The notes under the pieces were generated by a model, which was not told the DNA's origin, did no database searches, and worked only from the letters and a program-made list of their open reading frames with translations. Below are positions 15,265-23,248 of a stretch of 28,617 nt of DNA, in pieces (positions within the stretch are counted from its first letter, which is position 1; each line of letters opens with the position of its first letter). The stretch comes from CAZYSK01 sp964649415 (GTDB lineage Bacteria > Chloroflexota > Anaerolineae > B4-G1), in contig CAZYSK010000077.1 in the NCBI GenBank assembly GCA_964649415.1, forward strand, positions 1 through 28,617, given 5' to 3'. The position numbers and the translations under genes were made by a program.

Positions 15265-15693
15265 ATGCACAGGCGCTCTGGCGTCCGAATGCTGATAGAC
15301 ACCTCTGCTCTGTACGCGCTGGCCGATGCGGATGACGTGAACCATCAGGCAGCCAGGGGCTTTCTGGCCGAACATCCAGACACGGTATTCGTGATGACCA
15401 ACCACGTTTTCGGCGAGTTGATGACACTGGCGAGGAAAAGAGCAGGTGGAGAGATGTCGGTTAAGGTGGGGGAGCGCATTCAACGAAGTGCTCGTTTCAG
15501 AGTGGTGCACCTCAGTCCTGCCGATGAGAAACAGGTGTGGGAGATCTTCAGCCGCTATCTGGACAAGGAGTGGAGTTGGGTGGATTGTGGCCTGTTTCAC
15601 CTGGGGCGGGAAACTGCACTTTGGGAGGTCTTCGCCTTTGACAAGCATTTCGCACAGATGGGCCTCCAGGTATGGCCCGGTGAGGTTAGTTAG
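15265..15693 (+). CDS. VapC-like PIN-domain toxin (ribonuclease)
   Basis: This is a PIN-domain protein of about 140 residues, of the VapC type, normally a Mg-dependent RNase that cuts tRNA or rRNA when the antitoxin is lost. The acidic site is complete: Asp in MLIDTSALYALAD, Glu in VFGELMTLARK, Asp in WSWVDCGL and Asp in VFAFDKHF. The start is uncertain: ATG 15265 follows the antitoxin stop by one base, ATG 15247 overlaps the antitoxin, and ATG 15289 would give the bare MLIDTS start. Translational coupling is likely in any case. The gene looks intact. Confidence 0.85.
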   Translation: MHRRSGVRMLIDTSALYALADADDVNHQAARGFLAEHPDTVFVMTNHVFGELMTLARKRAGGEMSVKVGERIQRSARFRVVHLSPADEKQVWEIFSRYLDKEWSWVDCGLFHLGRETALWEVFAFDKHFAQMGLQVWPGEVS

Positions 15694-15798
15694 TCTGGTC
15701 TCCGCCGATTCGCGCGGTTGAGTCGTGTCTGTATTGCCTGAATGCCATGTATCGCTGGCTGCACTGCACTGGTCATCTGAAACCGCCTGTGAAGCCGT

Positions 15799-16434
15799 AT
15801 GTCTACCGATGTCCTCTCTACCCTCGAACACATCCGCGCCGCGCTGCGCCGCCCGCTGCCCGGACCCGGCGCGCAGATCACGATGGCCCCGCGCCCGCGT
15901 CCCCTCACGCCACCTCCCAGCGTCGAGCCCCGGCAGGCGGGCGTGCTGCTGCTCCTCTACCCCGTCCAGGCCGTGCTTCACCTGGTGCTGACCGTGCGCA
16001 CGTCCAGCTTGAACCATCACAGCGGCCAGGTCTCGCTGCCTGGGGGCGGTTGGGAGCCGGGCGACGCCTCGTTCCAGGAGACCGCGCTCCGCGAGGCCCG
16101 CGAGGAGATCGGGATCGCCACGGAGGGGCTGGAGCTCCTGGGCGCTCTCACGCCCCTGTACATCCCGCCCAGCAACAACCTGGTTCACCCCTTCGTCGCC
16201 TACGTCCCCCAGCGCCCCACGTTTCGCCCGGATCCCACCGAGGTGGCCGACTTGCTGGAGGTGCCCCTGTCCCTGATCCTGGACCCGGCGGCGCGGCGCG
16301 AGGAAGACTGGACCTGGCGCGGCGAGCCCCTGCACGTGCCTTTCTACGCCGTGGGCGCGCACAAGGTGTGGGGTGCGACGGCCATTATCCTGGCCGAATT
16401 CAAGGCCCTGCTCGCCCCGTCGGGCCCTCGCTGA
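15799..16434 (+). CDS. Nudix hydrolase, probable CoA pyrophosphatase (NudL-like)
   Basis: The 211-residue protein carries the Nudix box at residues 82-106 ending ETALREAREEIGI (REAREE metal-binding core at 98-103). The preceding LNHHSGQVSLPGG (71-83) is the extra signature of the CoA-type group (UPF0035/NudL), which cleaves CoA and its esters to 4'-phosphopantetheine and 3',5'-ADP. Length is typical (about 190-220). It stands alone, 105 bases after the toxin gene; the upstream gap shows nothing distinctive. Substrate is inferred from the signature only. Confidence 0.85.
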   Translation: MSTDVLSTLEHIRAALRRPLPGPGAQITMAPRPRPLTPPPSVEPRQAGVLLLLYPVQAVLHLVLTVRTSSLNHHSGQVSLPGGGWEPGDASFQETALREAREEIGIATEGLELLGALTPLYIPPSNNLVHPFVAYVPQRPTFRPDPTEVADLLEVPLSLILDPAARREEDWTWRGEPLHVPFYAVGAHKVWGATAIILAEFKALLAPSGPR

Positions 16435-16450
16435 CATAAGCAAAGAACTG

Positions 16451-16530
16451 GGACGCGGATTAACACAGATTTTTACGGATTTGGTCTGTAAACCATCAGA
16501 ATCTGTGTGTATCTGTGGAAATCCGTGTCC
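16451..16530. repeat. imperfect palindromic intergenic repeat
   Basis: GGACGCGGATT (16451-16461) pairs with AATCCGTGTCC (16520-16530), and ACACAGATT (16463-16471) with AATCTGTGT (16500-16508), around an inner TGGT/ACCA loop. This type of sequence (ACACAGATTTTTACGGAT) is a familiar dispersed intergenic repeat in many environmental bacteria. Confidence 0.7.
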
Positions 16531-16621
16531 TATTTCGAATTCGTAGATCACCCTATCCAAGACTTGCCGTTCAACACAGTTGGTGAGTGACATAGGGGGC
16601 CTCAAGTCACGAAATTCGCGG

Positions 16622-16635
16622 AAACCTGTCAGGTC
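16622..16635. repeat. single arm of a dispersed hairpin repeat
   Basis: AAACCTGTCAGGTC is identical to the right arm of the perfect hairpin at 25998-26029, but its partner arm is missing here. It is probably a decayed copy. Confidence 0.55.
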
Positions 16636-16672
16636 TTGACGCCGAAACGGGAATTCCTGGGGCTGCCCTCTA

Positions 16673-16701
16673 TTGCCCCGATCTGGCACCCGGTGTATAC
16701 T
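16673..16701 (+). promoter_or_regulatory. probable promoter of the 16723 gene
   Basis: TTGCCC (16673-16678), a 17-base spacer and TATACT (16696-16701), which is 21 bases before the ATG. It is a good sigma-70 match with a short leader. Confidence 0.6.
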
Positions 16702-16722
16702 TGTGGTCGGAGATGAAAGCCA

Positions 16723-18108
16723 ATGACAACCCAACCCTCCTTTACTCAACTCGTCCGGCAGGTCGTATCCGGCGCTGACCGGCCTCTGACGCTGGCCGAG
16801 ATCGAGGCGCGGGTGGAGATGTTCCGCCCGGTGAATAGCCACTCCACACTGCGAGTCGCCATCATGACCAACCAACAGATCGCCAGCCTGGGCGGGCGTC
16901 CGGCCCGCTATACCTGGTGGCCGCGCCACCTGGCCGGCAACAGTTTCCGCCTGCCGCTGGCCGAGTCTGACCTGGCTGCCGGCACGCTGGAGTTCAACCA
17001 CGAGGTCTTGGCGGCCCTATGGCACGGCTCCCCCCGAGGATCGGGCGGCGATCAAGCGCGCGTCACGCTTGCCTTGACTGGCCAGGTGGGGTGTCACACC
17101 GAGATCGAGCATGTGGGGGGCGGCTGGGAATTGGATGCCACACCTGTGCTGGCCGACTGGTACAGCCGGCAGGGCGCAACGCCCGAGGATGAGGTGATCG
17201 TGCGCGTGCTGGACGTGGAGGCGCGCCGCTACGCGCTCGAGCTGTGTCGGCGGTCCGAGCGAAACGAACCGGCCATCGCCGCGCGTAACCAGGCCCTGGC
17301 CGACGCCGCGGAGGCGGTGGCGCGAGCAAGCAAACCGCCTACGCTGGGCTTTGAGCTGGTCCCGCGTCTCGTCGCCCGTGACGTCTATCGGGATGTGCCG
17401 CCCCCCGATCCATGGGAGGATGTCCTCCGGGCTGACCTGCGCTTCGTGCCCGGAAGATACTGTATGTACCTGGCCGAAAGAGTGGTGAATGCCATGGAAC
17501 GCGACCTGGATGTGCCGCCCGACCCCGGGGGTGTCCCGCGCCCTCGAGGAAACCGCCGCAAGGTCCGGTCGGACGAAGCGCGGCAAGCGTGGGGGGAGTA
17601 CCTCTTCAGCCGGGGGATGGATCACCTGTGGGCCGGTTGGATCGTGGAGGCCGAGGCCTACTACCGGGAGGCGTTGCGGATCGACCCAGGTCACGCCGAC
17701 GCCTGGGTGCATCTGGGCAACCGGCGCTTCGAGGATGGACGCGTAGCAGAGGCACTGGGCCACTACGAGCGCGCGCAGCGGGCGGCAGAGGCACGCACCA
17801 TCGGGGACCCCGCGCACTATGCCGCGCCCTTCTGGCTCGAAGTGGACTCGCGGCCCTTCATGCGGGCGCTGCACGGGCGCGGCCTGTGCCTGTGGCAAAT
17901 GGGACGCGTGGATGAGGCGCGGCAGGTTTTCGCCTGGATGATGGAGCTGAACCCGAACGACAATCAGGGTGTCCGCTTCCTCCTGGCCGGTCTCGATGAG
18001 GGATTGACTTGGGAGGAGGGCGCTGCGCGGGATGAGGAGCAGGCGAAGATGGAGGAGGCCTTGACGCGTACGCAGATGGGCCGGCGCGGCACTCAGAGAC
18101 TCCACTGA
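16723..18108 (+). CDS. winged-helix-like / TPR-like repeat protein, function unknown
   Basis: A soluble protein of 461 residues. The first 65 or so residues (FTQLVRQVVSGADRPLTLAE, then STLRVAIMTNQQIA) resemble a winged-helix segment of the HARE-HTH kind. The middle part (about 70-280) is unrecognised, with beta-rich stretches and a WELDATPVLADWY segment. Residues about 285-435 are TPR-like repeats (EAEAYYREALRIDPGHADAW, EALGHYERAQRAAEA, DEARQVFAWMMELNPND). DNA binding through the N-terminus with protein contacts through the repeats is plausible but inferred. ATG 16723 has GGAGATGAA upstream and a promoter at 16673-16701. It appears monocistronic. Confidence 0.8.
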   Translation: MTTQPSFTQLVRQVVSGADRPLTLAEIEARVEMFRPVNSHSTLRVAIMTNQQIASLGGRPARYTWWPRHLAGNSFRLPLAESDLAAGTLEFNHEVLAALWHGSPRGSGGDQARVTLALTGQVGCHTEIEHVGGGWELDATPVLADWYSRQGATPEDEVIVRVLDVEARRYALELCRRSERNEPAIAARNQALADAAEAVARASKPPTLGFELVPRLVARDVYRDVPPPDPWEDVLRADLRFVPGRYCMYLAERVVNAMERDLDVPPDPGGVPRPRGNRRKVRSDEARQAWGEYLFSRGMDHLWAGWIVEAEAYYREALRIDPGHADAWVHLGNRRFEDGRVAEALGHYERAQRAAEARTIGDPAHYAAPFWLEVDSRPFMRALHGRGLCLWQMGRVDEARQVFAWMMELNPNDNQGVRFLLAGLDEGLTWEEGAARDEEQAKMEEALTRTQMGRRGTQRLH

Positions 18109-18179
18109 ACTCGAATCGGACCGCATGGATTGAAACAATGAGCCGCATCCCTGCCCGCATCATGATGGACGACCGGACC

Positions 18180-18197
18180 GCGGGCGTCCTTGCCCGC
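18180..18197. repeat. small hairpin in leader of the cytochrome gene
   Basis: GCGGGC (18180-18185), loop GTCCTT, GCCCGC (18192-18197), 14 bases before the start codon and next to the AGAAGGGG ribosome site. It could modulate translation; it may also be chance in GC-rich DNA. Confidence 0.35.
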
Positions 18198-18211
18198 AGA
18201 AGGGGCGCATC

Positions 18212-20395
18212 ATGAAAGCAAGCTCACGCTTCCTGGTTCTCCTGTGTGGCTGGTTCCTGATCGCGGCGTTCGTCACCGCCCTCTTCAGTTCCCAGGCCGG
18301 GGCCACGGTCGAGTATGCCCGGCTGACCGGCCAACCCTGCGGCACGTGCCACGCGCGCCCCGAGGGCGGCGGAGAGCTGACTGCCGTGGGCATCGCCTAC
18401 GTTCGAGGCGGCTACCAGTGGCCCGTGCCCGAGGACGTGGTCGCGTACACACCCTCGAATCTGGCCAAAACGCTGAAGCTCATCGTGGGCTACGTCCACG
18501 TGGTGGTGACCGTCATCTGGTTTGGCACCATCTTCTACATCCACATCATCGTGAAGCCCCAGCAACTGACGACCGGGATTCCCCGCCGGGAGGGGGCGAT
18601 CGGCTGGATCAGCATCGCCGTCATGCTCGTGACGGGCGTTGCATTGACCGTCTTCCGCTATCTCGAGGTCGGCTCCGTGTTCACCGGCACCTTTGGCACG
18701 GTGTTCATCATCAAGCTGGTCCAGTTTGGCCTCATGGTGGCGCTCGCCCTCGTCGCCACGGTGGTGCTGACTCGACGCATGCAGAGGGCCAGTCGCCCTG
18801 ACGAGACGCCTGCTCACCCTGATGAGGTGACCCGGGAGACGCTTCCCTCGTTCGATGGCCAGGACGGCCGCCGGGCGCTCGTGGCCGTCGATGGCACGCT
18901 CTACGACGTGACGGACAGCCGGATGTGGCGCGGTGGCGTCCACGTGAGGCAGCATCAGGCGGGCCGGGACCTGACGGAGGCGCTCGAGGACGCGCCGCAC
19001 GGCGTAGAGGTCCTGAGTCGGATGGCGGTGGTCGGCCAGTTGGAGGCCGCTCCGGCGGAGGAAGAGCAACGCCCACCGCTGGCGCGGCGCGTCTTCGTGG
19101 CCTTCACCTACGTCAATCTCGTCCTGATGTTCGGCATTCTCCTGTGCGTGGCTTGGTGGAAGTGGGGCTTCTCGTGGGGCCAACAGGCAGCCCAGGAAGC
19201 GGCCTCGTTGCTCCAACTCCCCGCCGGGCTCTCCGATGCCTCGGCGGACTGCATCGCCTGCCACAGCGACAACGAGTTCCTGGGCGCGCAGATCAGCGAG
19301 TGGCGGCGAGGGGCGCACGCGCAGGAGCAGGTGGGCTGCTACGAGTGCCACGGTGCCGAGGCGGACGATCCGGACGCGATGGCGCACAACGGCTACGTCG
19401 TCAGCGTCCTCGTGACGCCCAAGGATTGCGCTGAGTGCCACGTCGTCGAAGCGGAGCAGTTTGCAGCGAGCCGGCATTCTCAGGGCGGCGACATCCTCTG
19501 GTCCCTGGACAATATCCTGGGGGAGGAGGTCGAGGGCTTGCAGGCGGCCGTCATGGGCTGCCAGCAGTGCCACGGCGCTCCCGTGGAGGTCGCGCAGGAT
19601 GGCACTCTGACGCCCGCGAGCTGGCCGAACACGGGGATTGGCCGCATCAACCCGGACGGCAGCCGGGGGGCCTGTTCGACGTGCCACACGCGTCATCTGT
19701 TCAGCGTCGCCGTCGCCCGCGAGCCCGACAGTTGCGGCAATTGCCACCTGGGGCCGGACCATCCCCAGAAGGAGATCTACGAGGAGAGCAAGCACGGCAT
19801 CGCCTTCGTGGCCAACCGGGAGCACATGAACCTGCACTCCCATCCCTGGGTGCTTGGGCGGGACTACACGGCGGCGCCTACCTGCGCCACGTGCCACATG
19901 AGCGCGGTTCCCGGCGTCTCGGTCGATCACGACGTCGGCCTGCGGATTGCCTGGACGCTGCGCCCGGCCCTCTCGTCTCGCCAGGAGAATTGGGAGGCGC
20001 GGAGGGAGGACATGACCCAGGTGTGCCAGCAGTGCCACTCGCCCGGGTTCTACGGCAATTTCTTCACCCAGTTCGACGACGCCGTGGGCCTGTACAACGA
20101 CAAGTTCGCCACGCCGGCCGTGGAGATCATGCAGCGCCTGCGCGAGGCCGGCAAGCTCACGGACACGGAGTTCGACGAACAGATCGAGTGGACCTTCTTC
20201 TTCCTCTGGCATCACGAAGGGCGCCGGGCGCGCCACGGTGCGGCCATGATGGGGCCGGACTACGTGCAGTGGCACGGCTTCTTCGAGGTCGCAGATCGCT
20301 TCTACAACGAGTTCGTGCCCGAGGCCGAGGCGCTGCTTCCCGGCGTCACGCAACCCTACCTGCAGGAAGACTACCATCAGTGGCGCGTGCAATAG
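18212..20395 (+). CDS. membrane-anchored nine-haem protein: CopD-like + cytochrome b5-like + octahaem HAO-family domain
   Basis: The protein has 727 residues in four parts. An N-terminal anchor (8-29) precedes a haem motif CGTCH (43-47). A CopD/b561-like membrane region has spans near 88-112, 130-150 and 162-186. A cytochrome b5-like domain (209-278) has the typical GGVHVRQHQAGRDLTEAL and DAPHGVEVL. After another span (294-316) comes an octahaem domain with CxxCH at 347, 376, 406, 450, 488, 508, 558 and 605. Motifs WPNTGIGRINPDGS, GPDHPQKEIYEESKHGIAF, APTCATCHMS and WHHEGRRARHGAAMMGPDY are those of the hydroxylamine oxidoreductase (HAO)/octahaem reductase family. A quinol-linked enzyme acting on nitrite, hydroxylamine or a similar substrate outside the membrane is likely. 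Direction of catalysis is undetermined. No partner genes are adjacent. Confidence 0.88.
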   Translation: MKASSRFLVLLCGWFLIAAFVTALFSSQAGATVEYARLTGQPCGTCHARPEGGGELTAVGIAYVRGGYQWPVPEDVVAYTPSNLAKTLKLIVGYVHVVVTVIWFGTIFYIHIIVKPQQLTTGIPRREGAIGWISIAVMLVTGVALTVFRYLEVGSVFTGTFGTVFIIKLVQFGLMVALALVATVVLTRRMQRASRPDETPAHPDEVTRETLPSFDGQDGRRALVAVDGTLYDVTDSRMWRGGVHVRQHQAGRDLTEALEDAPHGVEVLSRMAVVGQLEAAPAEEEQRPPLARRVFVAFTYVNLVLMFGILLCVAWWKWGFSWGQQAAQEAASLLQLPAGLSDASADCIACHSDNEFLGAQISEWRRGAHAQEQVGCYECHGAEADDPDAMAHNGYVVSVLVTPKDCAECHVVEAEQFAASRHSQGGDILWSLDNILGEEVEGLQAAVMGCQQCHGAPVEVAQDGTLTPASWPNTGIGRINPDGSRGACSTCHTRHLFSVAVAREPDSCGNCHLGPDHPQKEIYEESKHGIAFVANREHMNLHSHPWVLGRDYTAAPTCATCHMSAVPGVSVDHDVGLRIAWTLRPALSSRQENWEARREDMTQVCQQCHSPGFYGNFFTQFDDAVGLYNDKFATPAVEIMQRLREAGKLTDTEFDEQIEWTFFFLWHHEGRRARHGAAMMGPDYVQWHGFFEVADRFYNEFVPEAEALLPGVTQPYLQEDYHQWRVQ

Positions 20396-20500
20396 CGAGC
20401 GCCACATCGGCTCCGCCTGTCGCTTCCCTTCACCTCTTGGAGTTGACGGGCGGCGATCTCAGCGTCCGTCCTCGCCACCCGGCCGGAGTGCCGCCTCCTG

Positions 20501-20592
20501 CGTTCGTAGTGAGGGTGGATGCCGACGCTGACACGCAGACGGTCCGTCGCGGTCGGCGACATCCGTCCGCAGGTCCGCCGGAGTACTGTCCC
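20501..20592. repeat. dispersed intergenic repeat, copy 1
   Basis: It starts CGTTCGTAGTGAGGG and ends GACATCCGTCCGCAGG then a GCCGGAGT...GTCCC tail. A shorter copy with the same ends is at 26042-26116, and the CGTTCGTAGT start is shared with the element inside the propeller gene. Confidence 0.7.
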
Positions 20593-20593
20593 A

Positions 20594-20625
20594 GAAACCA
20601 GGTTTTTCAGAAAAAACCTGGTTTC
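20594..20625. repeat. perfect 14-bp hairpin downstream of the cytochrome gene
   Basis: GAAACCAGGTTTTT (20594-20607), loop CAGA, AAAAACCTGGTTTC (20612-20625). It could act as a transcript end, though it lies 200 bases after the stop and has no trailing T run. It resembles the hairpin at 25998-26029. Confidence 0.75.
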
Positions 20626-20714
20626 GACGCCCTGGAAGAGGCGGGCTACGTCGCGGTGGAGTAGGCGTGCAACCAGGGGCTATATTCCTTCGTAATCATA
20701 GGGGGAAGACAGGG

Positions 20715-20919
20715 GCGTCAAACGTCAGACGTCAAACACCAATGTCGAGCGTTGACCGTAAGTCCTATCGTGTATTTCTCCATCCGCGGTAGTCGGTCCG
20801 GCGTCAAACGTCGGGCGTCAAACGTCAATGTCGGGCGTTGACCGTAAGTCCTATCGTGTATTTCTCCATCCGCGGTAGTCGGTGCCGCGTCAAACGTCGG
20901 GCGTCAAACGTCAACAATG
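20715..20919. repeat. 86-bp tandem repeat, 2.4 copies
   Basis: Units start with GCGTCAAACGTC at 20715, 20801 and 20887 (exact period 86). Each full unit includes GTTGACCGTAAGTCCTATCG and ATCCGCGGTAGTCGG. The short motif GTCAAACGTC recurs within each unit. No open frame runs through it. Together with the repeats at 20501-20625 it fills the 570-base gap before the ABC operon. Confidence 0.9.
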
Positions 20920-20923
20920 TGTA

Positions 20924-20942
20924 GGGCGCGGTAACCGCGCCC
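20924..20942. repeat. REP-like hairpin GGGCGCGG/CCGCGCCC, copy 1
   Basis: GGGCGCGG (20924-20931), loop TAA, CCGCGCCC (20935-20942), preceded by GTA and followed by TCCC. The same unit with a TTT loop is at 27840-27858. It lies 25 bases before the ABC ATPase start, so it is in the leader. Confidence 0.8.
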
Positions 20943-20967
20943 TCCCACGTAGAGAGAAGGAGCGGTG

Positions 20968-21912
20968 ATGAGCACAGATACAGCCATTCGCGTGCAGGAA
21001 CTGCACAAGAACTACGGAGACGTGTACGCGGTGCGGGGCATCAGCTTCGACGTGCACGCGGGCGAGATCTTCAGCCTGCTCGGCCCCAATGGCGCGGGCA
21101 AGACGACTACCATCTCGATGGTCTCGTGCCTGCTGGAGCCGACCCAGGGCGACGTCTCGGTCGTGGGCCATTCGATCCGGCGCGACCCGATGGGCGTGAA
21201 AGCGGCCATTGGCGTCGTCCCGCAGGAGATCGCCCTGTATGAGGACCTCTCCGCCCGCGAGAACCTCACCTTCTGGGGCAAGATGTACGGCCTGCGCGGC
21301 AGCGCCCTCAGACAGCGCGTGAACCAGGTGCTGGAGATCACCGGCCTGGCCGAGCGCCAGAAAGGGCGGACGGGGAAGTTCTCGGGTGGCATGAAGCGCC
21401 GCCTGAACATCGGCATCGCGCTGCTGCACAGACCGCAGATCCTCATCATGGACGAGCCCACGGTGGGCATTGACCCCCAGAGCCGGCGCAACATCCTCGA
21501 CAGCGTCAAGGAGATGAACCGCCAGGGGACGACGATCCTGTACACGACCCACTACATGGAAGAGGCCCAGGAACTCTCCGACCACATCGCCATCATGGAC
21601 CATGGCGAACTCATCGCCTACGGCACCCACGACGAACTGGTCGAGATCGTGGGCGAGATGGACCGCATCACGCTGATGATCAGCGCGGAGTCGGCCAGCG
21701 TGATGGAGCGGTGGCGGACGACAGACGGGGTGCACCAGATCACGGCCGAGGACGGCACGCTGAATCTGCTGGTGGACGACAGCAACGTCGTCCTGCCGCG
21801 CCTCTTCGAATCGGCGACGCAGGCGGGCACGCGCATCACGTCGGTCGAGATCCAGGAGCCGAACCTCGAGGCCGTGTTCCTGCATCTCACGGGACGGGCA
21901 CTGAGGGACTGA
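20968..21912 (+). CDS. ABC-2 type transporter ATP-binding protein
   Basis: The 314-residue ATPase has Walker A GPNGAGKT (39-46), Q-loop Gln86, signature FSGGMKRR (138-145), Walker B ILIMDEP (158-164) and switch His195. The C-terminal 80 residues form the extra domain common in CcmA/DrrA-like ATPases of ABC-2 exporters. It would power the two permeases encoded 12 and 1336 bases downstream. Start: ATG 20968, with AAGGAG 5 bases before; a GTG at 20965 is less likely. The substrate is unknown; family members export drugs, lipids, polysaccharide or antimicrobial peptides. Confidence 0.95.
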   Translation: MSTDTAIRVQELHKNYGDVYAVRGISFDVHAGEIFSLLGPNGAGKTTTISMVSCLLEPTQGDVSVVGHSIRRDPMGVKAAIGVVPQEIALYEDLSARENLTFWGKMYGLRGSALRQRVNQVLEITGLAERQKGRTGKFSGGMKRRLNIGIALLHRPQILIMDEPTVGIDPQSRRNILDSVKEMNRQGTTILYTTHYMEEAQELSDHIAIMDHGELIAYGTHDELVEIVGEMDRITLMISAESASVMERWRTTDGVHQITAEDGTLNLLVDDSNVVLPRLFESATQAGTRITSVEIQEPNLEAVFLHLTGRALRD

Positions 21913-21924
21913 TAGGAGACGATC

Positions 21925-23220
21925 GTGAAACTACTTGACATCGCGATAAAGGACCTGCTGCGCTCTTTCCGCAGCGCCTTCGCCCTGGTGTTCATGTTCG
22001 TCATTCCCCTGCTGACGGTGGGGCTGTTCTACTTCGCCTTCGGGGGCCTGGGCGGCGACGATGGCTTCGATCTCGCTGCGACGAAGGTCCAGGTGGTGAA
22101 TCTGGACGAGCCGGGATCTGAATACGGCGATTTCTCGGCCGGGCACATGCTGGTGGATCTCTTGGAGTCAGAGAACCTTTCGGGACTGCTGGAGGTGAGT
22201 GAAGCGTCGGAGCCCGCCCGCGCCCGCGCCGCCGTGGACGCCCAGGAGGCGGCCGTGGCCGTCATCATCCCGGCGGACTTCACCGGCGCGGCGCTCGGCG
22301 CAGGGAGCGCTGCCGTCGAGCTCTACCAGGATCCCACCTTGACCCTGGGACCGGGTATCGTCAAGAGCTTCGTCAGCCAGATCGTGGATGGCTTCGCCGG
22401 GGCCAAGATCGCCACCGGCGTTGCCGTCGAACAACTCGTGGAACAGGGGGTCTCCGCGAGCGACGCGGAGGCCCTGAAGCAGGAGATCAATCTGGCGTAC
22501 GGGCAATGGGCCACCGAGCTGGGCGAAGCCCACCAGGACGGTGCCAACCCACTGCTCGACGTGCAATCCACCGGCGATGCCGGCGAGGAAGGCACCGAGT
22601 CTCTGACCCAGAAGATACTCAGCACGACCATGGTCGGCATGATGATCTTCTACGCCTTCTTCACTGCCGCCAACGCGTCCGAGAGCATCCTGCGGGAGGA
22701 AGAGGCCGGCACGCTGCCGCGCCTCTTCACCACGCCCACGCCGCAGTCGACCATCCTGGGAGGCAAGTTGCTGGCGGTGTTCGTCACCATCCTGGTCCAG
22801 GTGATCGTGCTGGTCGTGATCGCAGCCCTGGCCTTCGGGGTGGCGTGGGGCGCGCCCCTGCCCCTGGCGCTGGCCACGCTGGGCCTGGTCGTCCTGGCAT
22901 CCAGCTTTGGCGTGTTCCTCACGTCCCTGCTCAAGAACACCAAGCAGACGGGCATCGTTTTCGGCGGCGTGATGACGGTGACCGGCATGGTGGGGATCAG
23001 CTCCGTCTTCACAGCCTCGGTGCCCGCTGCGTCCGATGCCAGTCAGGTGGCGCACACACTCTCGCTCCTCATGCCCCAGGGATGGGCCTTGCACGGCTGG
23101 CGTGTGGTCATGGACGGCGGCGGCGTCAGCGACGTGCTCGTGCCTCTGGCTGTGATGTTGGCTCTGGGCGCCGGTTTCTTCGTGATCGGCGTGCTCCGGT
23201 TCAGGAAACGGTTTGCGTGA
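21925..23220 (+). CDS. ABC-2 type permease, first of two
   Basis: A membrane protein of 431 residues. One N-terminal span (about 14-36), a large outer loop (about 40-230) and a cluster of five spans at the C-terminus (TTMVGMMIFYAFFTAANA, LLAVFVTILVQVIVLVVIAA, LALATLGLVVLASSFGVFL, GVMTVTGMVGISSV, VMLALGAGFFVIGVLRF) give the YhgE/ABC-2 exporter topology. The GTG start (21925) has AGGAGA 6 bases upstream and opens KLLDIAIKDLLRSFRS, paralogous to the next permease. It likely forms a heterodimer with that protein. Confidence 0.9.
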   Translation: MKLLDIAIKDLLRSFRSAFALVFMFVIPLLTVGLFYFAFGGLGGDDGFDLAATKVQVVNLDEPGSEYGDFSAGHMLVDLLESENLSGLLEVSEASEPARARAAVDAQEAAVAVIIPADFTGAALGAGSAAVELYQDPTLTLGPGIVKSFVSQIVDGFAGAKIATGVAVEQLVEQGVSASDAEALKQEINLAYGQWATELGEAHQDGANPLLDVQSTGDAGEEGTESLTQKILSTTMVGMMIFYAFFTAANASESILREEEAGTLPRLFTTPTPQSTILGGKLLAVFVTILVQVIVLVVIAALAFGVAWGAPLPLALATLGLVVLASSFGVFLTSLLKNTKQTGIVFGGVMTVTGMVGISSVFTASVPAASDASQVAHTLSLLMPQGWALHGWRVVMDGGGVSDVLVPLAVMLALGAGFFVIGVLRFRKRFA

Positions 23221-23248
23221 AGCCGTTATCGGCGTCAGGAGGAATCTC

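Noticed and set aside
18224..20407. 727-residue open frame antisense to the multihaem gene
   Set aside because: GC-rich codon shadow; the sense strand has nine CxxCH motifs and clear domains.
19435..20664. 409-residue frame running past the multihaem gene
   Set aside because: Arg/Gly/Pro-rich composition typical of an out-of-frame reading of a GC-rich gene.
20715..20919. Possible CRISPR or iteron origin
   Set aside because: The period is 86 bases with near-identical units and no spacers; there is no replication gene nearby.
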